A stretch of 64,000 nucleotides of DNA, taken from Acidobacteriaceae bacterium KBS 146. GTDB taxonomy: Bacteria; Acidobacteriota; Terriglobia; Terriglobales; Acidobacteriaceae. This document shows, piece after piece, positions 30,822 through 41,470 of this stretch (position 1 is the stretch's first letter; each line of letters starts with the position of its first letter). The notes beneath the pieces were generated by a model. It searched no databases. It was not told where the DNA came from and saw only the letters and a program-made list of their open reading frames with translations. Where the stretch lies: NCBI GenBank assembly GCA_000688615.1, contig JHVA01000001.1:806001-870000 (forward strand). Direction: 5' to 3'. Position numbers and translations under genes: made by a program.

Positions 30822-31445
30822 CTACTGCTGCTGCGGAGCAGGCTGAGGTGATGAGTTGGAGTCACTATTCGCTGGCGGCTGTGCCGAGTCGGGCTTCGCT
30901 GCAGGCTGCGAAGACCGGGGTGAAGTGTCTGAGCCAGGCTTCTGCTCGCCTGGTTTCGGACGGACAGGCTCCTGCACACCCCACTTACGCTCGGAAGGCG
31001 CATTTGAATTGTCCCGGTAGGACGAAACCTGTTCGCGGGGCCGCAACATCTCAATAGCGATCTCTTTTGTCGAATCATCAACCTGATAGTCATGCGCAAA
31101 GGTCGCATAACCATTGGCGATCACCTGGACTCGGACCAGAGATCCGGTTGGAATGATGTCGATCATGGCCTTGCCCTCAGGATCGGTCTTCACCTCGAGG
31201 TTGCCGATGTCCTTACCGTCCTTATACGGGTTAAAGATGACCGCCGCATTCATGATGGGCTTCCCGTTGGACTTCTTGGTCACCTGCACAGTGATCTTGG
31301 ATGTCTCCGGCGGGGGTTTGTACTTACGGCCTCGACGGACAGGAGAGTCCTGTGCCAAGAGGCTGGAAGCGGCGAACAGAACGGTAACGCAGACCGGAAC
31401 CAGGAAAAACAGGAGCTTACGACGGTGCGACATCATGGCAAACAT
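30822..31445 (-). CDS. exported protein with carboxypeptidase-regulatory-like domain
   Basis: A 207-residue protein from the ATG at 31445, chosen for AGGAAGG five bases upstream. The signal peptide covers about residues 5-32 (KLLFFLVPVCVTVLFAASSLLAQ). A beta-sandwich of the carboxypeptidase-regulatory type follows (ITVQVTKKSNGKPIMNAAV through VRVQVIANGYATF). The last 60 residues are Pro/Ser/Gln-rich and disordered. No enzyme motif is visible; it is likely a periplasmic structural or binding protein. The SDR gene follows 3 bp later. Confidence 0.75.
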   Translation of the reverse strand: MFAMMSHRRKLLFFLVPVCVTVLFAASSLLAQDSPVRRGRKYKPPPETSKITVQVTKKSNGKPIMNAAVIFNPYKDGKDIGNLEVKTDPEGKAMIDIIPTGSLVRVQVIANGYATFAHDYQVDDSTKEIAIEMLRPREQVSSYRDNSNAPSERKWGVQEPVRPKPGEQKPGSDTSPRSSQPAAKPDSAQPPANSDSNSSPQPAPQQQ

Positions 31446-31580
31446 TTTACCCTTCCTCATGCCCGCCCGTAACGTAAGCGCGATTCCTGGACCTTTAGTG
31501 GCTTTTAGAGCGCTCTCTTTACGCCTCTCCTTCGGCGGACGCAGCTTGCGTGAGTTTCACTCATATTTCATCCTGGAGAG

Positions 31581-31610
31581 TTGACATCGTATGGGTACCT
31601 GACCTATCGT
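31581..31610 (+). promoter_or_regulatory. groESL promoter
   Basis: -35 TTGACA at 31581-31586 and a weak -10 TATCGT at 31605-31610 with an 18-bp spacer. It lies directly before the CIRCE operator, about 200 bp upstream of groES. Confidence 0.6.
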
Positions 31611-31636
31611 TAGCAATCGGAAGCATTGAGTGCTAA
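31610..31636 (+). promoter_or_regulatory. CIRCE operator (HrcA binding site)
   Basis: TTAGCAATC-N9-GAGTGCTAA. The right half is identical to the CIRCE consensus, the left half differs at two positions, and the 9-bp spacer is exact. It overlaps or follows the transcription start of groES, so HrcA should repress groESL without heat stress. hrcA is not in this window. Confidence 0.9.
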
Positions 31637-31805
31637 TCGTTCGCAGGACCAGGCCTGCTTGTACCAAACGCAAAGCAGCCGCGATAGCAATTCTAAAAAT
31701 TTGCATCGACAGCAAGATGGGATCACATCTTGCGGGTTGATGTGCGGTCACAACCCGGAGAGACGCTTCTCTTCGGAGATAAAGGTAATAAAGGAGAGGT
31801 TAGCA

Positions 31806-32099
31806 ATGGCGAAGACATTTACACCGCTGCACGATCGCATTCTGGTTCGCCGCGTCGAAGAGGGCGAAACCCTTCGTGGCGGCATCATCATCCCCGACTC
31901 AGCCAAGGAAAAGCCACAGCAGGGCGAGGTTATCTCGGTTGGTAAGGGCAAGTCGAACGACGAGGGCAAGGTGTTCCCGCTTGACGTCAAGGCTGGCGAC
32001 CAGATCCTCTTCGGCAAGTACTCGGGCACCGAGATTAAGCTCGACGGCGAAGAGTTCTTGATCATGCGCGAAGAAGAGGTCCTCGGCGTCCTCAAGTAG
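31806..32099 (+). CDS. groES: co-chaperonin GroES
   Basis: A 97-residue lid of the GroEL chaperonin. It has [17 protein letters not shown], the mobile loop [20 protein letters not shown] and the C-terminal [25 protein letters not shown] precedes the ATG at 31806; upstream in-frame codons pass through the leader and are not coding. groEL follows after 223 bp, a wider gap than usual. Confidence 0.98.
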   Translation: MAKTFTPLHDRILVRRVEEGETLRGGIIIPDSAKEKPQQGEVISVGKGKSNDEGKVFPLDVKAGDQILFGKYSGTEIKLDGEEFLIMREEEVLGVLK

Positions 32100-32219
32100 G
32101 TCCTTCGCGGACGGCGAAAGACGCCTTCGACGCATTCTTTGCCGGAATGAAGAGATCGCCTCAAAGAGCAGATCAGTCGCTTTGAATTTTGAGGACATGC
32201 TTCAGCCGCAAGATTTAAG

Positions 32220-32239
32220 CACACGGCTTCAGCCGTGTG
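32220..32239. repeat. 9-bp hairpin in the groES-groEL spacer
   Basis: CACACGGCT-TC-AGCCGTGTG is a perfect palindrome in the 223-bp spacer (32100-32322). It has no T tract, so it is not a standard terminator. It may be a REP-type element or an mRNA-processing or attenuation structure that sets the groES:groEL ratio. Confidence 0.6.
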
Positions 32240-32319
32240 AATCAGCAGATTCCCTCATGCGGGCTTCGGCCCCGGAGGTCAACTTCAAAGAAGCCGCTCA
32301 TCGGCGGCAACAGGAGTAA

Positions 32320-33990
<1,671 letters not shown>

Positions 33991-34027
33991 TCCTTCTCGG
34001 ACGAACGCGCCTTTCGGGCACAGGCAG

Positions 34028-34056
34028 AAGACCTCGGAGATTTTCCGGGGTCTTTT
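34028..34056 (+). terminator. Rho-independent terminator of groESL
   Basis: AAGACC-T-CGGA, loop, TCCG-G-GGTCTT followed by TTGCTTTT, 37 bp after the groEL stop. Confidence 0.85.
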
Positions 34057-34181
34057 GCTTTTAAGCGACATCTTTTAGCACTCTTTGCACCTTCGAGGCG
34101 GACCCTTCGTTTTCCTTTTACGCGGGTTCGACTTATCCTTATCGCGCAACGGTTATTGAATAAAACGAAACGCGGAGCGCG

Positions 34182-35285
34182 ATGATCTCTCGTAGAGAAT
34201 TTTCAAAGCTAGGTGCCCTTGGCCTCGCGGCCCACACATTTTCCCCGCTTCCTCTCGTTGGCCAGACCCCAACGAAGAAGATCGGCTATTGCGTCATCGG
34301 TCTTGGCCGCATCGCCGATCACCACATGCGTGGCATCGCTCAGGGTTCCACCTCGACCGTCACAGGCCTGGTGAGTGGGCACCGCGAGAAGGCAGAGAAG
34401 ATCGCTGCACAATATGGTGTGCCGAAGGAATCGATCTACAGTTATGAGGAGATGGATCGCATTCGCGACAATAAAGCCATCGATGCAGTTATCGTATGCC
34501 TGCCAAACAGCATGCACGCGGAGTACACCGTTCGGTCCGCGAAGGCGGGCAAGCATGTTCTGTGCGAGAAGCCGATGGCGATTTCGGTTGCCGAATGCGA
34601 GCAGATGATTGCAGCCTGCAAGTCAGCCAATGTGAAGCTGATGATCGCGTATCGGATGCACTATGAGCCGTACACGCTGAAGACGATCGAGCTGATCAAG
34701 TCAGGTGCGTTGGGCAAAGTACACGCCATTGACAGTGCCAACGGCTTCAACATCGCTCAGGGCGAGTGGAGGACACAGCGCTCGCTGGCCGGCGGAGGTC
34801 CTCTGATGGACGTCGGCATCTACTGCCTGAACGCGACCCGCTACCTGACCGGTGAAGAGCCTGTTGCGTTCACTGCTGTCGCGACCTCGAACAAGGAGGA
34901 TGAGAGGTTCAAGGACATCGAAGAGAATCTCTCCTGGACAATGCGCTTTCCTTCCGGGACTGTCGCGAGTTGTTCGACCACTTATGGCGCGCAGATGCCG
35001 AGTTATGCGAAGGTATTTGGGGCCAACGGCTGGCTGGAGTTCGACAACTTCAACTACGAAGGACAGCACATTACTGCGGCCTACAGAAAGGATCGCAACT
35101 CGCCTGTGACCAAGATCGATGACGCTTCGACGCTGCACGATCCCAGCCAATTCATCGATCAGGTGAACCATTTCACGAGCTGCATTCTTCAGAACCAGAC
35201 GCCGGGAACCCCGGGCGAAGAGGGTCTCAAAGACATGCGGTCGATCGAGTCAATCTATAAGGCTGCCGGCCTCACTCTCGGTTAG
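34182..35285 (+). CDS. Tat-exported Gfo/Idh/MocA-family oxidoreductase
   Basis: A 367-residue protein. The twin-arginine signal is SRREFSKLGALGLAA at the very N-terminus. A Rossmann fold with GLGRIADHH follows, the conserved CEKPMAIS (catalytic-type Lys) near residue 128, and the C-terminal GFO_IDH_MocA half with GGGPLMDVGIYCLN. It looks like the periplasmic glucose-fructose oxidoreductase group, which carries its NADP cofactor out through Tat. A sugar or sugar-like substrate is likely. The last 14 bp overlap the end of the convergent VWA gene. Confidence 0.9.
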   Translation: MISRREFSKLGALGLAAHTFSPLPLVGQTPTKKIGYCVIGLGRIADHHMRGIAQGSTSTVTGLVSGHREKAEKIAAQYGVPKESIYSYEEMDRIRDNKAIDAVIVCLPNSMHAEYTVRSAKAGKHVLCEKPMAISVAECEQMIAACKSANVKLMIAYRMHYEPYTLKTIELIKSGALGKVHAIDSANGFNIAQGEWRTQRSLAGGGPLMDVGIYCLNATRYLTGEEPVAFTAVATSNKEDERFKDIEENLSWTMRFPSGTVASCSTTYGAQMPSYAKVFGANGWLEFDNFNYEGQHITAAYRKDRNSPVTKIDDASTLHDPSQFIDQVNHFTSCILQNQTPGTPGEEGLKDMRSIESIYKAAGLTLG

Positions 35286-36240
35286 CCGAGGGTGAGGTGG
35301 CGGTGATGCGGGTTCCAGGGCGAATGTAACGCGTGGACTGCAGCTTGGTGGAACCAAGTGTCGTGGAGAACTTGACCTCAACCAGGTTGCTGTTGACCTT
35401 ACCCGGAGCGAGAAAGGTCGCGACGAAGCTCTCGGAGATCGCTTTGGTGAACTTCTCAAAGAAGGGTGTGAGCGAAACGGGATTCCCCAGCCCCTGGAAG
35501 TACGCCTGCCCTCCGGTTTCGTCGGAGACTTTGGCCAGATAGCTCTGGCCGCTGAAGCTGGCGGCTCCTCCTCGAATGCCCGCGTTGCTGTAATAGATGG
35601 AGTAGACAGGCACGCCTGCGCGCTGGGCGTCGCGAATGGCGCCATCGACGTAGACGCTGTTCTGGTTCATCGGGCTGACGCTGCCGTTATAGGGGTCGAC
35701 GCCATTGGTAATCATGATGACGAAGCGGGCCTTGGGAGCGAGCATGCCGGTCTGAGCACTTGAGCCTTCGGCGCTGCCGGGCCAGTTCTTTACAAAATCA
35801 GATAGGCAGAAGTAGGGGCTGGCGCTAAGTCCGGGTAATCCCATCGGAAGTCGCACGCTGGCGGCAGCGGCCTTGTGGTCAGTGGTGAAGGGCTGCTGAG
35901 GAACCACGCGGCCGTTCTGCAGGTAACCGACGAGAATCTCGGTTCCTTCCGGAAGAGAGCGGATGAAGTTCTGGATATCAGAAAATTGACGACCGATCGA
36001 GGTTCGGAGGCCGTCGTCGATCAGGAGGGCCACCTGGGTTCCGTTCGGCTTGACCGGATCCACAGCGGTGAGGGGCGTCTCATGATTGTTCACGCGCACC
36101 TTGAGGTTCTGGACGGTCAGCGCCTGAGGAGATTTCGAGTTGACGGTAACGATCGCCTGAGTGGAAGGTCCCTCCTGCGCGGAGAGAAAGAGGGGGAAGG
36201 CAAAAAGTGTAGTCGCGAAGAGCAGTTTTCGAAAGGTCAT
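35272..36240 (-). CDS. exported VWFA-related (acidobacterial) domain protein
   Basis: A 322-residue protein with a signal peptide (residues 1-21, ending LSAQ). A von Willebrand A-like domain spans about 65-290: VALLIDDGLRTS is the MIDAS-like strand and ARFVIMITNGVDPY the later one. The DxSxS motif is degenerate (DDGLR), as in the acidobacterial VWFA-related family. A short Ig-like strand set closes it. It is probably a secreted or periplasmic protein-binding module. It is monocistronic. Confidence 0.85.
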   Translation of the reverse strand: MTFRKLLFATTLFAFPLFLSAQEGPSTQAIVTVNSKSPQALTVQNLKVRVNNHETPLTAVDPVKPNGTQVALLIDDGLRTSIGRQFSDIQNFIRSLPEGTEILVGYLQNGRVVPQQPFTTDHKAAAASVRLPMGLPGLSASPYFCLSDFVKNWPGSAEGSSAQTGMLAPKARFVIMITNGVDPYNGSVSPMNQNSVYVDGAIRDAQRAGVPVYSIYYSNAGIRGGAASFSGQSYLAKVSDETGGQAYFQGLGNPVSLTPFFEKFTKAISESFVATFLAPGKVNSNLVEVKFSTTLGSTKLQSTRYIRPGTRITATSPSANRE

Positions 36241-36545
36241 GTCTTATTTCCTTTTCCTCTCTTTAGACGCTTTCGGCTCGACTCCCGACTCCTCCCCTAC
36301 CCGGTATATTTTTGCGCAAAGTCTTCGAAAAAATGCACTTAGGTCCGGACTTTGGTCCAGCTCGCCTCGGCGATCGATCGCAGAGGACGACGGACAGAAC
36401 CGGACTTTCGCAGGCATACGTGCCACCGGGAGAAACCCGAAATCAGCTCGCATGTTGCGGCCCTGGGGGTGGCACGACTCAAAGCCCTGGGATCGGTGCG
36501 CACGGTTGTTGACGGAAATCGGCCGATGAGACCAGGAGTTGGCGA
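36241..36545. other. gap upstream of the hydrolase remnant
   Basis: 305 bp without a supportable intact gene. It must hold the promoter of the VWA gene at its left side and may hold decayed sequence of the hydrolase whose end follows. No frame here gave recognisable homology. Confidence 0.5.
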
Positions 36546-36845
36546 TTGGTGCCGTCTTGCGTCACCGGGTTGCTCGTCCATCTCTGCCAGAACCGGTCCC
36601 ATAGCTCTTATCAGGTATCGCACGCCTATCGCTGGATTATCAAAAGTCCCGTTCGCAACTACTATGGAGATTCCGACGAGGCTATCTCCACCGGACTGGG
36701 CCGCTTGGCCATGACATATCAGCGCGCCATCGGGAACGGGAACCCACAGGTCGAGGCCGTCTCCACCGGCAAGACCTCGCATCGAGGTACGTATGCTACC
36801 GCTGTACCGCAGTGGAAGGTCTGGTTCGATTCGCTGGAGAAATAG
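36546..36845 (+). pseudogene. C-terminal remnant of an alpha/beta hydrolase-like gene
   Basis: An open frame of 99 codons. The stretch from about residue 24 looks like the end of an alpha/beta hydrolase: YRWIIKSPVRNYYGDSDEAIS (acid residue region), GRLAMTYQRAIGNGN, and TSHRGTYATAVPQWKVWFD with a His in the expected place. The nucleophile elbow and N-terminal two thirds are missing, and an in-frame stop lies just upstream at 36510. A strong terminator follows at 36903. The family match is by eye and only moderately sure. Confidence 0.5.
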
Positions 36846-37147
36846 CCGGGACCGTCGCGCAGGCCTGGATTCGACAGAGTTGCTGTATCTTCCTTCGTAA
36901 TGTTGAAAGGCTCCGGATTGAATCCGGAGCCTTTCAACTGTTTTCTACTTAGCCGTTTCCAATTCAGGTGTCTTACAACTCGCTATCCAGGAGGGACGAG
37001 TTGTTTCCTGGCGACGATACGGTCCTGCTATCGACTACGCCGGAGAGAGAGCTACTTAAATTCTAACGAATGGCTCGTAACTGATCGGCATAAGGAAGTC
37101 GAACCGCTTGTGCAAGTTAGAAGCGGCCTCTCTTGACAGAGACTCGG
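36846..37147. other. gap between the hydrolase remnant and btuB
   Basis: About 300 bp. It holds the strong terminator at 36903-36943. Near 37095-37125 there is a weak CCGCTT / AAGCGG stem on the minus strand that could end btuB transcription. Otherwise I see nothing. Confidence 0.55.
36903..36943 (+). terminator. strong Rho-independent terminator
   Basis: A perfect stem TTGAAAGGCTCCGGATT / AATCCGGAGCCTTTCAA (17 bp, one-base centre), followed by CTGTTTTC. It ends transcription coming from the remnant hydrolase and may also block antisense reading into btuB. Confidence 0.85.
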
Positions 37148-39619
37148 TTAATCGCCGCCCAACCGCACTTTAAGGCCAGTGCGGAAGGTGAATGGAAGCG
37201 AAGGATAACCGATAGGGCCGATGTGCTGCTGCGAGAGCAGGTTTCCCAGGTCTGCGAAGACAGTGACGTGATGAGTCACCGCATAGGTTCCATAGGCGTC
37301 GAGCTTGGCATAGCCAAAGTCAAGGTTTCGGTTAGGAAGCAGCAGGGTGTTGCCACCGTTGAAGTCCAGGTAGGAGAGGAAGGTTGAGTCATCAGCGCGG
37401 CTGGCGACCGCGCCTTTGAGGGCTGCGGAGAACTTCGTCGTGGTGTACTGAGCGGAGAAGAAACCCGTCTGCGGCGGACGACGGAAGGGCCGCTGGCCGA
37501 CCAGCGGATATGAGGCTCCTATAGGCGTGTTGGGGTAATTGGGATTGATGGCTGCGGTTCCGTTCGCGATGGCATCGGTGGAGAAGGATTGCTCGACCAA
37601 CGAGGCGAGGTAGGTATAGCCGCCGCGAAGGAGAATGCTATGGACGGGCGCGAATTGCAGCTCGCCCTCGAAACCCTGCGCGCGATAAGCGAGCGTATTG
37701 AGGAGCGCCCCATAGAGTTGAGCGGTGCTGGTATCGATTCCGAAGACGGTCTTCAGGGTTCCCTGATCCACGAAGTCGAGCTGGTGACTGAATTGGTTGT
37801 GGAAGTAGCCGGCCTTGAGGATGAGGACCTGACCGAGAATGTTCTGGTCAATACCGACGTCGAAGGTGCGCGACCGCAGTGCCTGAATGGGACGCACATG
37901 GTAGGCATCGATGAGGTCCGTAGAGCCTGCCTCCTGAAGCTGCTTGTAAAGTGAGGAGAACTCGACGGAGAGCGAAGGCTCCTGAACTCCAGTGGCAGCG
38001 TTGGCGCGGAGCTTCGTCCCTTGAAGCAGGCCGTTGCCGGGCCGCACAGGAACCCAGGCCAGACCGAAGCGGGGTGTTCCCGCTGTGCCGTACAGGTTGT
38101 TGCGCTCGATGGCTCCGCCAAAAGAGTAGAAGATGCGGTTTTTGATGTCGCCCTGGAACTGGAGCGTGTACTGGAAGTTGGTTCGCTTGATGACCTGGGA
38201 CTCGAAGTAGTTGGGATTGTTATAAGAGCCGCGCTCATCTTCATAGCGGAATCCGAAGAGACCGATGAAGTGCGGGGAGAAGGTGAAGTCGGACTGATAG
38301 TAGAGCTCGTCACGCAGGGAGGACTGGTCGGTGGGGGCTGTTCCCCCGAAGAGGAAAGAAGCGCGGCCGGTTCCCTGGGTTCCGTTGGCTCCGCGAATGG
38401 TGACAGTGTTGCCGTAGTAAAGGGTATAGCCGGGGAAGCCTCCATAGCCGGGATAATCAATGGCCTCGCCCACGGGGTAGAACGTAACGGCCTGCTCGCG
38501 CTTACGGGCGATGCCGTAGCGGACGAGGTTATGCCATTTGTCGCGCCATCGGTTCTCAAGCGTAGCTCCGGAGTAGAGATCCTGGTCAGCCTGCTTGCCC
38601 GCAGAAGCGATGCCGTAGAAGCTGTAGGCCCCGGGAAGCCCGGTCGCCGAGACTCCGTTGCGGATGGTGAAGCGCAGAGACGTGTTGGCAGTGATGTTGT
38701 AACCGAGGTTCGCCGCGCTGGTTGAGGAGTGGTAGCGATCCATCGGGATGGAGTTCGATGTGTCGAAGCGCGAGAAGGCGCCGTAGTAGTCGAGGCGGCG
38801 GCGAGCTCCGCTGAGGGTGACCTCGTTGCGCCAGGTGTGGAAGTTTCCAGCATCACCGGAGTAGTTGAGGATGGGGCGAGATGTGGCTCCGCGAGGCGTG
38901 GTGAAGTTGAGCACCGAAGCCCCTGCATCGGAGCCGTAGAGGACACTATTGGGTCCACGATAGAGTTCGAAGCCATCAAGCGCAGTCGAGGAGACGGTTC
39001 CGAAGTCGAAGCGGCCTCCGACGTCCTCCGAGGTGACACCGTCGATCATGACCTTATTGGCGTCGGAGTTTCCACCGCGCACGAAGAGAGAGCCCACTCC
39101 GCCGTACTGTCCGCTCTGGACGACATTGACGCCGGGAGACTGACGAAGATCGTCCATGACTCCGACGCGGGTCTGAAGCGCGGAGAATGGAATGAGATTG
39201 ATGGCGGAGCTGGCCTGCTGGAGGGGAGTCGGCACACCGGTGGCGGTGACGGTAACCTGCGCGGTCACAGATGCAATCTCGAGCGTTACATTGCGAGAGA
39301 CGATGTCGGTGCGTCCGCCATAGAAGCTTTGGCTGATGCCGGATGTGAAGGTAGGGGCAGAGGTGAGCAGAAGGAAACGTCCGGAGCCGGTGCTGCGAAT
39401 CTCAAAGGACCCGTCCGGGCCGCTGAGTGCGGAGCCAGCTACACCTTTGCCCTGGATGAGTTGAACGCGGGCGGCGGGAACGGCTGCGCCGAGCGGGTCA
39501 GTGACGGTTCCACGAACGATGACGGCATGCGAAGAGACACTGGCGAAGGCAAAGAGCGCAAAGCCTACAAGAAGACGAAAAAGAGGCGAAGCCGCAGACG
39601 GACGTGCGGATGCTTGCAT
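37148..39619 (-). CDS. btuB: TonB-dependent receptor, BtuB-like, with N-terminal regulatory-like domain
   Basis: An 823-residue outer-membrane receptor. A signal peptide (about 10-32) is followed by a carboxypeptidase-regulatory-like beta domain (VIVRGTVTDPLGAAVPAARV), a plug domain (VGVMDDLRQSPGVNVVQSG and GSLFVRGGNSDANKVMIDG) and a 22-strand-type barrel ending FRTGLKVRLGGD. The start ATG at 39619 has GAGGAG nine bases upstream. A longer frame to 39766 overlaps the riboswitch and is not coding. The cobalamin riboswitch indicates that the cargo is vitamin B12 or a related corrinoid. No other transport gene is adjacent. Confidence 0.92.
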   Translation of the reverse strand: MQASARPSAASPLFRLLVGFALFAFASVSSHAVIVRGTVTDPLGAAVPAARVQLIQGKGVAGSALSGPDGSFEIRSTGSGRFLLLTSAPTFTSGISQSFYGGRTDIVSRNVTLEIASVTAQVTVTATGVPTPLQQASSAINLIPFSALQTRVGVMDDLRQSPGVNVVQSGQYGGVGSLFVRGGNSDANKVMIDGVTSEDVGGRFDFGTVSSTALDGFELYRGPNSVLYGSDAGASVLNFTTPRGATSRPILNYSGDAGNFHTWRNEVTLSGARRRLDYYGAFSRFDTSNSIPMDRYHSSTSAANLGYNITANTSLRFTIRNGVSATGLPGAYSFYGIASAGKQADQDLYSGATLENRWRDKWHNLVRYGIARKREQAVTFYPVGEAIDYPGYGGFPGYTLYYGNTVTIRGANGTQGTGRASFLFGGTAPTDQSSLRDELYYQSDFTFSPHFIGLFGFRYEDERGSYNNPNYFESQVIKRTNFQYTLQFQGDIKNRIFYSFGGAIERNNLYGTAGTPRFGLAWVPVRPGNGLLQGTKLRANAATGVQEPSLSVEFSSLYKQLQEAGSTDLIDAYHVRPIQALRSRTFDVGIDQNILGQVLILKAGYFHNQFSHQLDFVDQGTLKTVFGIDTSTAQLYGALLNTLAYRAQGFEGELQFAPVHSILLRGGYTYLASLVEQSFSTDAIANGTAAINPNYPNTPIGASYPLVGQRPFRRPPQTGFFSAQYTTTKFSAALKGAVASRADDSTFLSYLDFNGGNTLLLPNRNLDFGYAKLDAYGTYAVTHHVTVFADLGNLLSQQHIGPIGYPSLPFTFRTGLKVRLGGD

Positions 39620-39665
39620 GAAGATAGACTCCTCGTTCCCCCCTCGGGAACGTGGCTGTTGTGCG

Positions 39666-39848
39666 ACAACGAAACCGGTCTCCTGACTGTCGCGTTCCAT
39701 GCCTGCCATGAGGGGCTGTTCCCTTCCCGAAATCCGATCAGTGGGAGTGAGCCAGGCAGCATTCACGCTCGTATGAGAACGAGCGTGCGCGAATCACAGT
39801 TGCGGGGCAGTGGCGGAGTTTCACCGCGCTTCCCGAGCATTTCATTGC
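39666..39848 (-). ncRNA. cobalamin riboswitch
   Basis: On the minus strand the conserved blocks are in order: GCAATGAAA (P1 5' side, 39848-39840), a GGGAAG then GGTGAAACTCCGCC core, CTGCCCCGCAACTGTGA, and the B12 box GTCAGGAGACC (39687-39677), then TTTCGTTGT as the P1 3' side (39674-39666). P1 pairs over nine bases. A CGTTCCC / GGGAACG hairpin between the aptamer and the btuB start ends next to GAGGAG and looks like the switch that hides the ribosome site. Binding of cobalamin should turn off receptor translation. Confidence 0.92.
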
Positions 39849-39986
39849 GTTACAAGATAAATTCAGACGACACGGCAGCCATGGGCAGCAGCCGGACCGC
39901 AGGTTAGAGGCGTTCCCTCAAGTGTGCGGCATGCGAAAGGACGAAGTCAAAGGAGACGGAGTTTCCGCAGCGATCCCTTCCATACT

Positions 39987-40328
39987 TCAAGGAGTGAATT
40001 TCTTTGTATCCTCGAGGGCAAATCTACCAATTTCGAAGGGATGAGACGTCTGCGGCTTGTTGTAGATGGGATCCGAAGGATAGGGTGCGGGCGTGAGGGT
40101 GGGAAAAGCCCAGACACGACCATTTCTGAGATCAACGACGACTTTGGCGTAGACCTGCTGGCTGTTGTCGGGAGCTCGAACGAGAAATGTGCCAGGCTCA
40201 AAGAAATAATCCGTATCGGAAGACTGAGCCAGAACGGGATCAGGGACGCGCATGGGGCGCAGGACGAGGCCGAGAAGAAGAAACGCAATGGCCGCAAGGA
40301 GGAGGTTCGTGATCTTGAGGGACTTCAT
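39987..40328 (-). CDS. hypothetical exported protein
   Basis: A 113-residue protein. One hydrophobic N-terminal helix (about 5-25, NLLLAAIAFLLLGLVLRP) acts as signal or membrane anchor. The rest is a small beta-rich domain (YFFEPGTFLVRAPDNSQQVYAKVVVDLRNGRVWAFPT). AAGGAG lies before the ATG at 40328. The family is not recognised. It is the only gene between btuB and the quinone oxidoreductase. Confidence 0.7.
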   Translation of the reverse strand: MKSLKITNLLLAAIAFLLLGLVLRPMRVPDPVLAQSSDTDYFFEPGTFLVRAPDNSQQVYAKVVVDLRNGRVWAFPTLTPAPYPSDPIYNKPQTSHPFEIGRFALEDTKKFTP

Positions 40329-40429
40329 AAAGCTCCTTGGAGTGCGGTCACGCTGTGTAGCCGGTCCGCTGCTCCGATCGACATGTCACTATATGGGATC
40401 GCGACCATCCATGGCAGAAGAATCATGCC

Positions 40430-41401
40430 TCAGGGAATGAGTAGAAGCTTTCCGGTGGTTTTTCGGCCTTCCAGATCGCGATGGGCATCCGCCGCAGCCG
40501 CAAGAGGGTAGATGTGCTCGATGCGCAGGGTGAGGCTGCCGTCGGCGATAGACCGGAAGACTTCGCCTGCGCGCCGTTCCAGCTCCTCTCGGGTCGCCAT
40601 GTAGTCTTTCAGCGTGGGACGGGTGATGTAAAGGGACCCCAGCTGCGAGAGACGAATGAGGTCGAAAGGGGGAACGGCGCCGCTCGAGGCGCCGAAGAGC
40701 ACCATCGTCCCTCGACGGCGAAGGACTGAGAGCGATTTATCGAAGGTTGTTTTTCCAACGGAGTCGTAGACAACGTGAAGACCTTCTGGCGAGAGCTTTT
40801 TGACGGCTTCGGCGAAGTCCTCTCGGGTATAGAGGATGACTTCGTCAGCTCCTGCGGCACGGGAGAGCTCGGCTTTTTCCTCGTTGGAGACCGTGGTGAA
40901 GACACGGGCACCGAGGGATTTGGCGATCTGGGTCAGCAGCAAGCCGACTCCACCTGCGCCTGCGTGGATGAGGATCTCGTCTCCAGAACGCAGGGGATAG
41001 ACGGAGTGTGCGAGATAATGCGCGGTCATTCCCTGAAGCATGGCCGCGGCGGCCTGCTGCGAGGTGATGGCTTCAGGAACATGCACAAGAAGATCGAGAG
41101 GAGCTACAGCAAGTTGCGCATAGGTTCCGGGAAAGTGCGTCCACGCGACACGATCCCCGACATGAAATCCGCCGGCCGCAGTATTGGCCCCCAGGGCAAT
41201 GATTATGCCGGCCGCTTCCTGTCCGAGCGTGGACGGCAGCGGCGTTGGATAGCGGCCTTCGCGGAGGTAGGTATCGATGAAGTTGATACCAGCGGCCTCG
41301 ATACGGATGAGTGCCTGTCCTGGGCCAGGAGCCGGCGTGGGAAGATCGGTAAACTCAAGAACCTCGGGGCCGCCGTGCTGAAGAATCCTGATTGCCTGCA
41401 T
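40430..41401 (-). CDS. quinone oxidoreductase (zinc-independent MDR)
   Basis: A 323-residue NADPH-dependent reductase. It starts MQAIRILQHGGPEVLEF; the QOR motif GINFIDTYLREGRYPTPLP and the nucleotide loop AGAGGVGLLLTQIAKSLGA are present. Catalytic zinc ligands are absent, as expected for QOR. The start at 41401 is the first that gives the family N-terminus; a codon at 41437 is possible. It should reduce quinones or alpha,beta-unsaturated carbonyls. It follows the glycosyltransferase at 41471 on the same strand. Confidence 0.92.
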   Translation of the reverse strand: MQAIRILQHGGPEVLEFTDLPTPAPGPGQALIRIEAAGINFIDTYLREGRYPTPLPSTLGQEAAGIIIALGANTAAGGFHVGDRVAWTHFPGTYAQLAVAPLDLLVHVPEAITSQQAAAAMLQGMTAHYLAHSVYPLRSGDEILIHAGAGGVGLLLTQIAKSLGARVFTTVSNEEKAELSRAAGADEVILYTREDFAEAVKKLSPEGLHVVYDSVGKTTFDKSLSVLRRRGTMVLFGASSGAVPPFDLIRLSQLGSLYITRPTLKDYMATREELERRAGEVFRSIADGSLTLRIEHIYPLAAAADAHRDLEGRKTTGKLLLIP

Positions 41402-41470
41402 GTCGGTTTGGATGCCTCTCGTAGTGATTCGCTTCAAGAGGATAGCAGGGTGGATCGAAGGATCGAGAGT

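Noticed and set aside
34182..35285. Possible link of the Gfo/Idh/MocA gene with groESL as one operon
   Set aside because: A strong terminator at 34028-34056 lies between them.
36820..36840. TTCGA-containing piece resembling a tRNA T-arm
   Set aside because: No acceptor or anticodon stem can be formed around it; it is within the hydrolase remnant.
39620..39766. Upstream part of the TonB receptor frame
   Set aside because: It covers the cobalamin riboswitch and its expression platform; the ATG at 39619 has a good ribosome site.
37753..39907. Long open frames overlapping btuB on both strands
   Set aside because: Low-complexity Ser/Thr/Arg- or Glu/Gly-rich translations that mirror the GC-rich codons of the real receptor gene.
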